From UBA1952 sp965246855 (GTDB lineage Bacteria; Bacteroidota; Bacteroidia; Chitinophagales; Chitinophagaceae), in the NCBI GenBank assembly GCA_965246855.1, contig CBDFFP010000002.1:1-64000 (forward strand): a stretch of DNA of 64,000 nt, read 5' to 3'. Within the stretch, counting starts at the first letter, position 1. Every line of letters begins with the position of its first letter. This document shows, piece after piece, positions 18,208 to 26,282 of this stretch. Made by a program: the position numbers and the translations under genes. A model generated the notes under the pieces. It was given only the letters and a program-made list of their open reading frames with translations. It was not told where the DNA came from and did no database searches.

Positions 18208-19425
18208 CTACTTCTTCATCTTTGTCTTCGCTTCCATGCTCAGCGTGGCATGCGGAACGGCGCGCAGGCGGGCTTTGTCAATCAGCTTGCCCGTAACGCG
18301 GCAGATGCCGTAGGTTTTGTTTTCAATGCGCACCAGGGCTTTCTCCAGGTTGTTGATAAACTGGATTTGGCGGGAAGCGAGGCTGGCTACCTGCTCGCGG
18401 TCATGCGCGCCGGAGCCGTCTTCCACGGTTTGGTAGCGGTTGTCGGTATCGTCCGTTCCGGCGTCGCCGCGGTGCGTCAGCAGGCTTTGGAAATACGACA
18501 GGTCTTTGCGGGCCGTTTCCAGCTTGCGCATAATCAACTCGCGGAATTCCACCAGTTCTTCGTCGCTGTAGCGATATACCGGGCCTACTTCATCTTCCTT
18601 CCGGTCCAGCAGCGAGCGCGTAAACTCCGGGTTGTAGTTAATCATCGTGCGGCTGTCGTCCTCTTTCTTTTCCTCCGCCGGGCGGTGGGCAATAATGACC
18701 GGCGGGCGCTTTTCCACCAACGAAACCGTAGGGCGCGGCGCGGGACTTGGCTGTGGCGCGGGCTGTGTGCGGGCCGCAAAAGCGGCGGCAGTAATCACCT
18801 TTTTCACCGGGCCTTTTACCTTCTTGGGCTTCGGTGGCCGGGGATATGCCTCAACAGGTTTTTCGGCTTTGGGCGCGGCTACTTTCTTTGGTTTTACGTC
18901 TTTTTTGGGGGCTTCTTTTACGGTGGGCGCTTTGGCAGCCGTCTTGGCGGGAGCAGCTTTTTCTTTTGCAGGCGCAGCAGCTTTTTTCGCCGGAGCCGCT
19001 TTGGCAGCAGGCGCGGCCTTGGCCGGGGCTTTGGTAGCAGGCGCTTTGGCGGCAGGCTTTGCAGGAGCGGCTTTCGCGGCAGGCGCAGCTTTTTTAGCCG
19101 GAGCAGCCTTCGCAGGTGCAGCCTTCGCAGGAGTTGCTTTTGCGGGCGTCGCTTTCGCAGGAGCCGATTTTGTTGTAGGTGCTTTTGCAGCTTTCGGCGC
19201 TTCTTTTGCGGGCGCTGCTTTCTTGGCCGGAGTTGCTTTCGCAGCCGGTGCTTTTGATGCTACGGCAACTTCTTTCTTAGCGGGCGCGGCCTTTGCCGGA
19301 GCCGCTTTTTTAGCCGGGGCAGGAGCGGACTTTGCAGCCGGTTTGGATGCTTTTGCTGCCGGGGCTGCCTTTGCAGTCGGTGCGCTTTTAGCAGGAGTAG
19401 GAGACGGCTTGGTGACTTTAGCCAT
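18208..19425 (-). CDS. TraR/DksA-like protein with a long histone-H1-like Ala/Lys/Pro tail
   Basis: The first 220 residues are low-complexity Ala, Lys and Pro repeats (APAKKAAPAKAAP), like the C-terminal tail of histone H1 and of Bacteroidota DNA-compacting proteins. The last 130 residues form a coiled-coil TraR/DksA module ending in YGICRVTGKLIDKARLRAVP, with one Cys instead of the zinc-binding four, as is usual in this phylum. The coiled coil with EFRELIMRKLE and DTDNRYQTVEDG fits entry into the RNA-polymerase secondary channel. It probably binds nucleic acid and RNA polymerase; the tail length likely varies by slippage. It lies immediately downstream of ileS. Confidence 0.85.
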   Translation of the reverse strand: MAKVTKPSPTPAKSAPTAKAAPAAKASKPAAKSAPAPAKKAAPAKAAPAKKEVAVASKAPAAKATPAKKAAPAKEAPKAAKAPTTKSAPAKATPAKATPAKAAPAKAAPAKKAAPAAKAAPAKPAAKAPATKAPAKAAPAAKAAPAKKAAAPAKEKAAPAKTAAKAPTVKEAPKKDVKPKKVAAPKAEKPVEAYPRPPKPKKVKGPVKKVITAAAFAARTQPAPQPSPAPRPTVSLVEKRPPVIIAHRPAEEKKEDDSRTMINYNPEFTRSLLDRKEDEVGPVYRYSDEELVEFRELIMRKLETARKDLSYFQSLLTHRGDAGTDDTDNRYQTVEDGSGAHDREQVASLASRQIQFINNLEKALVRIENKTYGICRVTGKLIDKARLRAVPHATLSMEAKTKMKK

Positions 19426-19434
19426 GGCTTTTAG

Positions 19435-22400
19435 TTACGCGGTGGATTTAGAGATAAAAACTCGGACGGTTGCGTCGGCAACCTCAATATCGTCGCCGCG
19501 CTGCGGGTGGGAAACCACGTGCAGCGTATCGGCCAAAACTTCTTCTTTAATGTAGGATTCATAGCCGCTCAACGCGCCTTTCAGCGCCACGCTCTCCCCT
19601 ACTTCCAACAGAATTCTATCGGTGAGGTCAAGGCCCAAATCCTTGCGCATCTTCTGCACCCGGTTTACCAATTCACGCGCCGCGCCTTCCGCCAGAAGCT
19701 CTGGCGTAAGGGAAACGTCTAACGCAGCCGTTAGTTCACCTTTATACGCCACACTCCAACCCGGCACATCTTCCGCCATAACAGAAACGTCTTCCGGGAG
19801 AATGGTCGCAACGCTTCCATCGGGAAGTTGCAGGTCGTATTTCCCGTCTGTTTCCAGCTTGTTGATTTCCACCGTTGGCAGCGCAGAAAGAAGCGCCGCA
19901 GCGGTTTTCATGTTCGCGCCGAGGCGTGCGCCCAGCGCTTTGAAATTGGGCTTTGCTTTCTTTTGGATAAAGTCGTTAGCGCCTTCCAGATACTCAAACG
20001 CTTTCACGTTCACTTCTGCGCGCACTACGTCTTCTATCGCTTCAATACGCGCGCGCATCTTCGCATCCAACACCGGAATGAGCGCGCGCTGCAAGGGCTG
20101 CCGCACTTTAATACCCGCTTTTTTGCGGATGGAAAGCAATAGGGAAGAAAGGTCTTGCGCAATGTGCGTGCGGATTTCCAACTCACCGTCTATCAGATTT
20201 TCGTCCGCTTTCGGGAAGTCGGAAAGGTGCACGGATTCCGGCATTTCCGGGTGACCGGAACGCAAACTTCTCCACAGCCAATCCGCAAAAAACGGCGCGA
20301 TAGGCGCTATCAATTGCGACAGGGTTTTAAGGCACTCGTGCAGCGTTTGGTAGGCGCTGATTTTGTCGCCGTTGTACTCGCCCTTCCAGAACCGGCGACG
20401 ATTGAGGCGCACGTACCAGTTGCTTAAATTTTCATCCAGAAACGTCTCCACCAAACGGCCCGCAGTGGTCGGCTCGTAGTCGTCGTAAGCGGCGGTTACG
20501 TCTTTCACCAGCGTGTGAAGGGCCGATAAAATCCAGCGGTCAGATTCCGGTCTTTCAGCGTGGGGAACGGCGGTTTCTACGCCGGAAAATCCATCCACAT
20601 TGGCGTAAAGCGCGAAGAACTGATAGGTGTTGAACAGCGTCCCGAAAAAGCGGCGCTGTACGTCGCCAATACCTTCAATGTCAAACTTCAGATTGTCCCA
20701 AGGCGAGGCGGCGGTAACGAGATACCAGCGCGTAGCGTCGGCGCCGTACTTGTCAATCGTCTCAAAAGGATTCACCACATTGCCCAGCCGCTTGCTCATC
20801 TTCTGCCCGGCTTTGTCCAGCACAAGGCCGTTGGAAACCACTGTTTTATAGGCAACAGAATCAAAGAGCAACACGCCGAGCGCATGAAGCGTGTAGAACC
20901 AGCCGCGCGTTTGATCCACGCCTTCGGCGATAAAATCTGCCGGGAAAGCTTCTTTATTATCTACCAGTTCGCGGTTCTTAAAGGGGTAATGGCCCTGCGC
21001 ATACGGCATCGCGCCGCTGTCAAACCACACGTCTATCAAATCCGGCTCGCGGCGCATGGTTCGGCCCGTGCTGTCCACCAAAAGGATTTCATCCACAAAA
21101 GGCTTGTGCAGGTCAAAGCGCGTTTGGGTTTTGTCTTCCAAAAGCGCGGCAATGTCTTCGGCGGAAGGATTTTCCATCCCGGTAAATTTCGCCGTTTGCG
21201 AAAGATTCAGCGCCTTGTCGGCGGTTTGCATTTCCGCGACCAATTCCGCTACCGAACCGATACATTTTGTCTCCTTATTTTCTCCGCTTTCTGTTACCCA
21301 AACCGGCAGCGGTGTTCCCCAGAAGCGACTGCGGCTGAGGTTCCAGTCCACCATGTTTTCCAACCAATTGCCGAAGCGACCTTCGCCGGTGGCAGCAGGT
21401 TTCCAGTGGATGGTTTTGTTTAGTTCCACCATGCGCTCCTTCGCCGCCGTGGTGCGGATAAACCACGCATCCAACGGATAATACAGCACGGGTTTGTCGG
21501 TGCGCCAGCAGTGGGGATAGCTGTGTTCGTATTTCTCTACCTTAAAAGCATTGCCGGACGTTTTCAGCATCACGGCGATGTCCACATCTACGTCTTTATA
21601 ATCGACAGCATTGGTGTAATCCTTTACATAACGCCCCGAAAGCTCGCCAAGTCCGTCTATGAATTTTCCCCTTTTGTCCACGAGCGTCAGGATGCCGAGG
21701 CCAGCCTTCTGCCCTACTTTATAGTCGTCCGCGCCAAAAGCCGGGGCCGTATGCACGATGCCGGTTCCGTCTTCGGTAGTCACGAAATCGCCCAAAACCA
21801 CGCGGAACGGGTCGCCGCCTGTTTTGTCGGGGCGGTTGGCTTCGCGGGGAATGAGTTGTTCGTAACGGAGATTTTCTAATTCTTTTCCTTTAAAACGGTT
21901 CAGGATGCGCCACGGAAGAACTTTCGTTTCTTTAGAATAGCCGTCAAAATCACCGTCTTTTCCTTCTTCCTTAAAATATTTGTGGAGCAATGCTTCCGCT
22001 AGAACAACGGCCACGCGCTCTCCCGTATAAGAATTAAAGGTTTCCACCAACACATAATCTATCGCTGGGCCAACCGTGAGGCCAAGATTCGCAGGCAGCG
22101 TCCACGGCGTAGTTGTCCAAGCGAGGAAATACACCAGAAGATTTTCTGCCGCAGCAAATACTTGCGAATTCCCAACAGCGCGGAACATCGCCACCACCGT
22201 CGTATCCTTCACCATCTTATAGGTTCCGGGTTGATTCAGTTCGTGGCTGGAAAGGCCTGTTCCCGCTGCCGGACTGTAGGGCTGGATGGAAACGCTTTTA
22301 TAGAGAAGATTCTTTTCAAAAAGCTGCTTCAAACACCACCACAGCGTTTCTATATATTTGTTCTCAAACGTAACGTATGGATTTTCCAAATCCACCCAAT

Positions 22401-22824
22401 AACCGATACGCGTCGTCAGGTCGTCCCACTGCGACTTGTAGCGCATGACGGCCTCGCGGCATTTCTGATTGTACTCTTCCACCGAAATGGAAACCCCAAT
22501 ATCTTCCTTCGTGATGCCCAGTTCCTTTTCCACACCCAATTCTACGGGCAGCCCGTGCGTATCCCAGCCCGCTTTGCGCGCCACCTGAAATCCCTTCATC
22601 GTCTTGTAACGACACACCAAATCTTTCAGTGTGCGGCTCATGACGTGGTGAATACCGGGCAGACCGTTGGCAGAAGGCGGGCCTTCGTAGAACACAAAAG
22701 GAGCCGCCCCTTCCCGACCCGAAACAGATTTTTGGAACACGTTATTTGTTTCCCAAAAGTCTAAGATTTCTTGTCCGAAAGCCGGAAGATTCAGATATTT
22801 GTGTTCTGGAAATAATTTTGCCAT
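19435..22824 (-). CDS. ileS: Isoleucyl-tRNA synthetase
   Basis: The enzyme joins isoleucine to its tRNA. At 1,129 residues it is of the long eukaryote-like IleRS type common in Bacteroidota. Motifs are the class I HIGH equivalent in PPSANGLPGIHHVMSR and the KMSKS equivalent GQKMSKRLGN. The start is ATG 22824 (MAKLFPEHKYLNLPAFGQ) rather than the upstream in-frame 22878, because this matches the family N-terminus and follows the TACCTTCG promoter. The editing domain lies between residues 200 and 400. Zinc-finger cysteines of the bacterial short type are absent. It is read divergently from the flavoprotein gene at 22919. Confidence 0.95.
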   Translation of the reverse strand: MAKLFPEHKYLNLPAFGQEILDFWETNNVFQKSVSGREGAAPFVFYEGPPSANGLPGIHHVMSRTLKDLVCRYKTMKGFQVARKAGWDTHGLPVELGVEKELGITKEDIGVSISVEEYNQKCREAVMRYKSQWDDLTTRIGYWVDLENPYVTFENKYIETLWWCLKQLFEKNLLYKSVSIQPYSPAAGTGLSSHELNQPGTYKMVKDTTVVAMFRAVGNSQVFAAAENLLVYFLAWTTTPWTLPANLGLTVGPAIDYVLVETFNSYTGERVAVVLAEALLHKYFKEEGKDGDFDGYSKETKVLPWRILNRFKGKELENLRYEQLIPREANRPDKTGGDPFRVVLGDFVTTEDGTGIVHTAPAFGADDYKVGQKAGLGILTLVDKRGKFIDGLGELSGRYVKDYTNAVDYKDVDVDIAVMLKTSGNAFKVEKYEHSYPHCWRTDKPVLYYPLDAWFIRTTAAKERMVELNKTIHWKPAATGEGRFGNWLENMVDWNLSRSRFWGTPLPVWVTESGENKETKCIGSVAELVAEMQTADKALNLSQTAKFTGMENPSAEDIAALLEDKTQTRFDLHKPFVDEILLVDSTGRTMRREPDLIDVWFDSGAMPYAQGHYPFKNRELVDNKEAFPADFIAEGVDQTRGWFYTLHALGVLLFDSVAYKTVVSNGLVLDKAGQKMSKRLGNVVNPFETIDKYGADATRWYLVTAASPWDNLKFDIEGIGDVQRRFFGTLFNTYQFFALYANVDGFSGVETAVPHAERPESDRWILSALHTLVKDVTAAYDDYEPTTAGRLVETFLDENLSNWYVRLNRRRFWKGEYNGDKISAYQTLHECLKTLSQLIAPIAPFFADWLWRSLRSGHPEMPESVHLSDFPKADENLIDGELEIRTHIAQDLSSLLLSIRKKAGIKVRQPLQRALIPVLDAKMRARIEAIEDVVRAEVNVKAFEYLEGANDFIQKKAKPNFKALGARLGANMKTAAALLSALPTVEINKLETDGKYDLQLPDGSVATILPEDVSVMAEDVPGWSVAYKGELTAALDVSLTPELLAEGAARELVNRVQKMRKDLGLDLTDRILLEVGESVALKGALSGYESYIKEEVLADTLHVVSHPQRGDDIEVADATVRVFISKSTA

Positions 22825-22850
22825 ATAGTGGCCTTCTTCAAAATTTTGCG

Positions 22851-22858
22851 CGAAGGTA
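22851..22858 (-). promoter_or_regulatory. Probable ileS -7 element (TACCTTCG)
   Basis: TACCTTCG on the minus strand lies 26 bases before the ileS ATG, with TTTG 17 bases upstream. The same octamer precedes the ABC-F gene. Confidence 0.5.
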
Positions 22859-22918
22859 GGATTATTTTTGACGCGCAAACTTTTTGGATTAGAAAATAGG
22901 TTTCAACGCATTTTCACC

Positions 22919-23947
22919 TTGAGGATTCTGGTTATAGGCGGCGGGCTGTCCGGTATTTGCGTCAGCGTTGCGTTGCGGAAAAAAGGCGTTCTGCATGATG
23001 TAGCAGAAGCAAACTTTCCTTATACCGGAACGCGGGCATCCAGTGGCATTTTGAATCCCATTATGGGTCGTAAACGCACGCTGGTGCGCAATTATGATCT
23101 TCTGTATTCAAAATATGTAGAAGTGTATTCGTATTTGGAAGGCTTATTGGAGGAACGTTTTTTCCGTCCGGCGCGTATTCTGGAACTATTAAAGACAACA
23201 GAAGCACAGCAGTTTTTTGAAGAAAGAGCGACTGCTTATCCCGAATTTCTCCATACACAAAAAGAGGATTACAAGGAGGTGTTTTCCGCTTCCAACTGGG
23301 GCATTACGGAAAATGCATTTTTATTGGATACAACCCGTCTGCAGAATGCTTACCTAAAGCTACTTCACGAAGAAGGTCTTCTTTTGACAGACAGTTTCCC
23401 TTTAATGGAAACTCCCCATTCCGGTTTTGAGTGGAAAGGGCGAAATTACACACACATTATTTATTGCAACGGAAAATCCATAATAGGTATTCCGGAAACC
23501 AACGGGCTTCCACTTTCCGTAAATAAAGGGCAAGCCTTATTGCTCCAATTAGATACCGACCTGCCGCGTGATGTTATTTTTAAGCTTAGCGAAAAGCTCA
23601 CGCTCTGTCCGTGGGGCGAAAAATATTGGTGGGCAGGAGCTTCATTCGAGTGGCAGTATGAGGAAGAAACTCCAACAAACATTTTCCTGCAAAACTTAGA
23701 AAAGCGTATTTCGGAGACGCTTAAAAGCTCTTTTCGGGTGGTTCAACCTTTAGCAGGCTTCCGGGTTTCTTCCCCCGACCGCACCGCAATTGCGGGCTGG
23801 CTTCCCCAAAACCCAACCGTTGGTGTGCTGACGGCAACCGGTACAAAAGGCGTTTTGCAGGCTCCAGCAGCGGCGGCAGAATTGGTGGAAATTCTCTTCA
23901 ACAAAAACCAAAAGACACTGTTCTCCGTAAATCGTCTGCCAACGTAG
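22919..23947 (+). CDS. FAD-dependent oxidoreductase (DadA/glycine-oxidase-like)
   Basis: The N-terminus RILVIGGGLSGICVSVALRK is a Rossmann dinucleotide-binding fold for FAD. SSGILNPIMGRKRT is the second flavin-contact block of the D-amino-acid oxidase (DAO) family. The C-terminal RVSSPDRTAIAGWLPQ and TGTKGVLQAP end the FAD site. It likely oxidises an amine or amino acid, substrate unknown. Start choice is uncertain: no ATG precedes the fold, and TTG 22919 gives MRILVIGGG, while TTG 22868 adds 17 residues. Unlike typical DAO proteins it has no TonB or tRNA-modification domain. Confidence 0.75.
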   Translation: MRILVIGGGLSGICVSVALRKKGVLHDVAEANFPYTGTRASSGILNPIMGRKRTLVRNYDLLYSKYVEVYSYLEGLLEERFFRPARILELLKTTEAQQFFEERATAYPEFLHTQKEDYKEVFSASNWGITENAFLLDTTRLQNAYLKLLHEEGLLLTDSFPLMETPHSGFEWKGRNYTHIIYCNGKSIIGIPETNGLPLSVNKGQALLLQLDTDLPRDVIFKLSEKLTLCPWGEKYWWAGASFEWQYEEETPTNIFLQNLEKRISETLKSSFRVVQPLAGFRVSSPDRTAIAGWLPQNPTVGVLTATGTKGVLQAPAAAAELVEILFNKNQKTLFSVNRLPT

Positions 23948-24000
23948 AAAAAACTATGCCCGAATGCCCGAAATGACTTTTTACAGACCCTCCCGCTGTG

Positions 24001-24008
24001 TATATTTG
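24001..24008 (+). promoter_or_regulatory. Possible -7 element (TATATTTG)
   Basis: TATATTTG fits TAnnTTTG and lies 38 bases before the ATG at 24047. No clear TTTG sits at the usual -33 place. Confidence 0.4.
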
Positions 24009-24046
24009 CTTCTTCTTCAAAGGAAGTTAACCCAGTTTTTGAGTGC

Positions 24047-24328
24047 ATGAAAGACTTGCTAATAGAGAAACATTTTGGAGTTGCGGTGTTGTGCGAGAAC
24101 GCAACTTTTGGTCAGTTACTGCAGGAAGCGCGCCGGAACAACCTGATTTTACTGGAGATGATTCCCTTTGATGAAGCGCGCACGGAGCTTTCGGCACAGG
24201 TAAAAGCCAACCGGCTGGTGCTTTTTATTTACAGCGACGGGAAATCATTTCTGGCACAAGGCGAGAAAGATATTATGCGCGGATTGAAAAGCTGCTCGGC
24301 TCATCCGAAAGCAAACATAGATGGTTGA
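24047..24328 (+). CDS. Small hypothetical protein (93 aa)
   Basis: The protein starts MKDLLIEKHFGVAVLCENAT and looks like an alternating alpha/beta fold with LVLFIYSDGKSFLAQGEKD. No motif allows a function. It overlaps the start of the YggS gene by eight bases, so the two are translated together. A possible promoter lies at 24001. It might belong to a short conserved family next to yggS, but I cannot name one. Confidence 0.55.
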   Translation: MKDLLIEKHFGVAVLCENATFGQLLQEARRNNLILLEMIPFDEARTELSAQVKANRLVLFIYSDGKSFLAQGEKDIMRGLKSCSAHPKANIDG

Positions 24329-25019
24329 TACCTCTTTTTACAAAAGCCTGTTGGAAGATTTTGCGAAGTCTGGCGTCCGATTGGTAGCGGTCTCCAAATT
24401 TCAGCCAGTAGCAGAAATCCAAGCACTTTATGACCTTGGCCAGCGCGATTTTGGCGAAAACTATGTACAGGAGTTGGTAGAGAAAGCTGCGCAGCTTCCC
24501 CCGGATATTCGCTGGCATTTCATCGGGCATCTCCAGAAAAACAAAGCCAAATACATTGCGCCTTTTGTCCACCTGATTCAATCGGTAGACAGCCTTGAAC
24601 TACTTGCCGAAATAGAGAAGCGCGCGGCAAAAGAAGGGCGCGTAATAGATGTTCTTTTAGAACTGAAAATCGCCGGGGAACACACCAAACAAGGCATAGA
24701 TGAAAATGAAATTCTGCGCTTGCTGGAACAATTGGATGCACAGTCTGACGCGTTCCAAAGTGTGCGCGTTTGTGGACTGATGGCGATGGCTTCTTTCACT
24801 CAGGACGAAGCACAAATTGCAGCAGAGTTCTCCCGTGCGCAAACGGCTTTTGCGCATTTGAAGGCAACGTGTTTCTTCCGCAAATCACACTTTAATACTT
24901 TGTCTATGGGGATGAGCGGGGATTATTTATTGGCACTTCAGCACGCCAGCACACTGGTGCGGATAGGAAGTTTGCTTTTTGGAGAAAGGCCAGTGAAGGG
25001 AGAAACGCATAATTTATAA
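24321..25019 (+). CDS. yggS: YggS/PROSC-family pyridoxal-phosphate homeostasis protein
   Basis: These proteins bind PLP through a Schiff base and control its free level and amino-acid balance. The chain has LVAVSKFQPVAEIQALYDLG, with the PLP lysine in the VSK motif, then DFGENYVQELVEKA and WHFIGHLQKNKAKY. Further on are LMAMASFTQDE and LSMGMSGDY. At 232 residues it is a bare TIM barrel without the second domain of alanine racemase. It overlaps the preceding small gene. Confidence 0.92.
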   Translation: MVDTSFYKSLLEDFAKSGVRLVAVSKFQPVAEIQALYDLGQRDFGENYVQELVEKAAQLPPDIRWHFIGHLQKNKAKYIAPFVHLIQSVDSLELLAEIEKRAAKEGRVIDVLLELKIAGEHTKQGIDENEILRLLEQLDAQSDAFQSVRVCGLMAMASFTQDEAQIAAEFSRAQTAFAHLKATCFFRKSHFNTLSMGMSGDYLLALQHASTLVRIGSLLFGERPVKGETHNL

Positions 25020-25071
25020 TATTTATTTGATTTGAATGCCCGGCTTTGCTGGCTTAATTTCGGCTTCTGTT

Positions 25072-25764
25072 ATGATGTTGCGCGGCGTTCTCCTTTTTTG
25101 CTTTTGGGTTCTGGTTGGCGTGCCAAACGCTGCCGGAAGTTCTATTGCGACCTCGCGCCCGGTATTCCCCACAATGGATTACACGCTGACGAAAATCTCG
25201 GACAGCACCACGCGCATCATCTTCCACACTACCTACCAGGCCGCCGCGCCCGACGGCTCTATTCCGTTTCTGGGCTACACGATTGACTCCACCGGAACGG
25301 GCCTGCGCATCGTTGCATGGTACGACATTCGCGACGCGCGCCGGGGCGTTCCGGTACGCCGCGACGACACGGTTTTTTACAAGGCCGGGGAGATTGATTC
25401 GGTGCGGCTCGTGTCGGCTACCGTTTACCGCGACAGCATGGAATATGCGTTTTCGCGTACCGATTGGAACGTGAGCGACAGCCTGTATTTCTTCTCTAAA
25501 AAAGGTGACAATGCCGCGCCGCCGCTTACGGGAATGCTGCGCGTGTATCCCCAAGCCGGCAAGCGGCGCGAGGTGCGCATTGAAAACCCGGAAGCCATTC
25601 CGGTTACGGGCCTGGAACTGCTTTCCGCAAAAGGCCAATTGGTGCGGAAAATGAAAGGCAACACCCGGCTTTTCTCCACCTCCGGTTTGCAAGCGGGCAT
25701 CTATTTTCTGCGCCTGCGCTCGCCCTATGGAAATCAGGTAGAGATTGTGATTGTGAGCGGGTAA
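25072..25764 (+). CDS. Secreted protein with type IX secretion C-terminal domain
   Basis: The likely start is ATG 25072 (MMLRGVLLFCFWVLVGVPNA), a signal peptide cut near NAAG; ATG 25036 would add twelve residues. The middle is a beta-rich domain with many Asp/Thr/Arg. The final 75 residues show the type A sorting pattern: VYPQAGKRREVRIENPEAIP, then VTGLELLSAKGQLVRKMKG, then LQAGIYFLRL. This directs export by the type IX system and attachment to the cell surface. The cargo domain is not recognised. Confidence 0.75.
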   Translation: MMLRGVLLFCFWVLVGVPNAAGSSIATSRPVFPTMDYTLTKISDSTTRIIFHTTYQAAAPDGSIPFLGYTIDSTGTGLRIVAWYDIRDARRGVPVRRDDTVFYKAGEIDSVRLVSATVYRDSMEYAFSRTDWNVSDSLYFFSKKGDNAAPPLTGMLRVYPQAGKRREVRIENPEAIPVTGLELLSAKGQLVRKMKGNTRLFSTSGLQAGIYFLRLRSPYGNQVEIVIVSG

Positions 25765-25858
25765 ATGGGTAGATGCAGAACAAAAAAACGCAACAGCAAT
25801 CAACCTCTTTACGTCCATTTCTGTTTCTGATTATCTTCGCGTCACTCTTGCTCCGGCC

Positions 25859-26206
25859 ATGACCGTAACTATTGATACCATTCGCCTCTTTGAACTCCTC
25901 AAGCCTAAATTGGGCGCGGAGGAGAGCAAGGCTGTCGTGCAAGCATTAGAAGCCATTCCTACAGTAGTGGAAAAAGAAGTAGCTAAGCAGGTTGAGATTT
26001 CCAAAAAAGACCTCGCTACCAAGGGAGATATTTTTTCGCTGAAAGAAGACATCCTCGCGATACACGAGGATATGCACCGCGTTGAGCAAAAGATTTCGTC
26101 TCTAGAAGTTCGGATGCACGAAAAATTCAACAGCCAGCTTATCTGGCTCGTTTCCACCATTTTCGCGGCAACAGGTCTGGCGATTGCTATTTTGAAACTC
26201 TCGTAG
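25859..26206 (+). CDS. Coiled-coil protein with C-terminal membrane anchor (DUF1640-like)
   Basis: The first 75 residues are charged and amphipathic with heptad spacing (LATKGDIFSLKEDILAIHED, HRVEQKISSLEVRMHEKF). A single C-terminal membrane helix follows (LIWLVSTIFAATGLAIAIL). This resembles the DUF1640/CCDC90 family. A TATCTTCG element with correctly spaced TTTA lies 20-50 bases upstream. Role unknown; such proteins usually oligomerise at the membrane. Confidence 0.65.
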   Translation: MTVTIDTIRLFELLKPKLGAEESKAVVQALEAIPTVVEKEVAKQVEISKKDLATKGDIFSLKEDILAIHEDMHRVEQKISSLEVRMHEKFNSQLIWLVSTIFAATGLAIAILKLS

Positions 26207-26225
26207 ATTTTTCTTTCCCCAAAAC

Positions 26226-26259
26226 AAAAAAGCGCCCCGAAATTTCGGGGCGCTTTTTT
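26226..26259. terminator. Bidirectional rho-independent terminator
   Basis: The stem AGCGCCCCGAAA/TTTCGGGGCGCT has A and T runs on either side. It separates two convergent genes, 25859 on the plus and 26283 on the minus strand. Confidence 0.9.
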
Positions 26260-26282
26260 GTAAGACGCGATAAATCGCGTCT

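Noticed and set aside
18250..19555. Long plus-strand frames opposite the TraR/DksA gene
   Set aside because: They are shadows of the G+C-rich Ala/Lys/Pro repeats; composition (Arg/Gly/Phe-rich) and lack of motifs show they are not genes.
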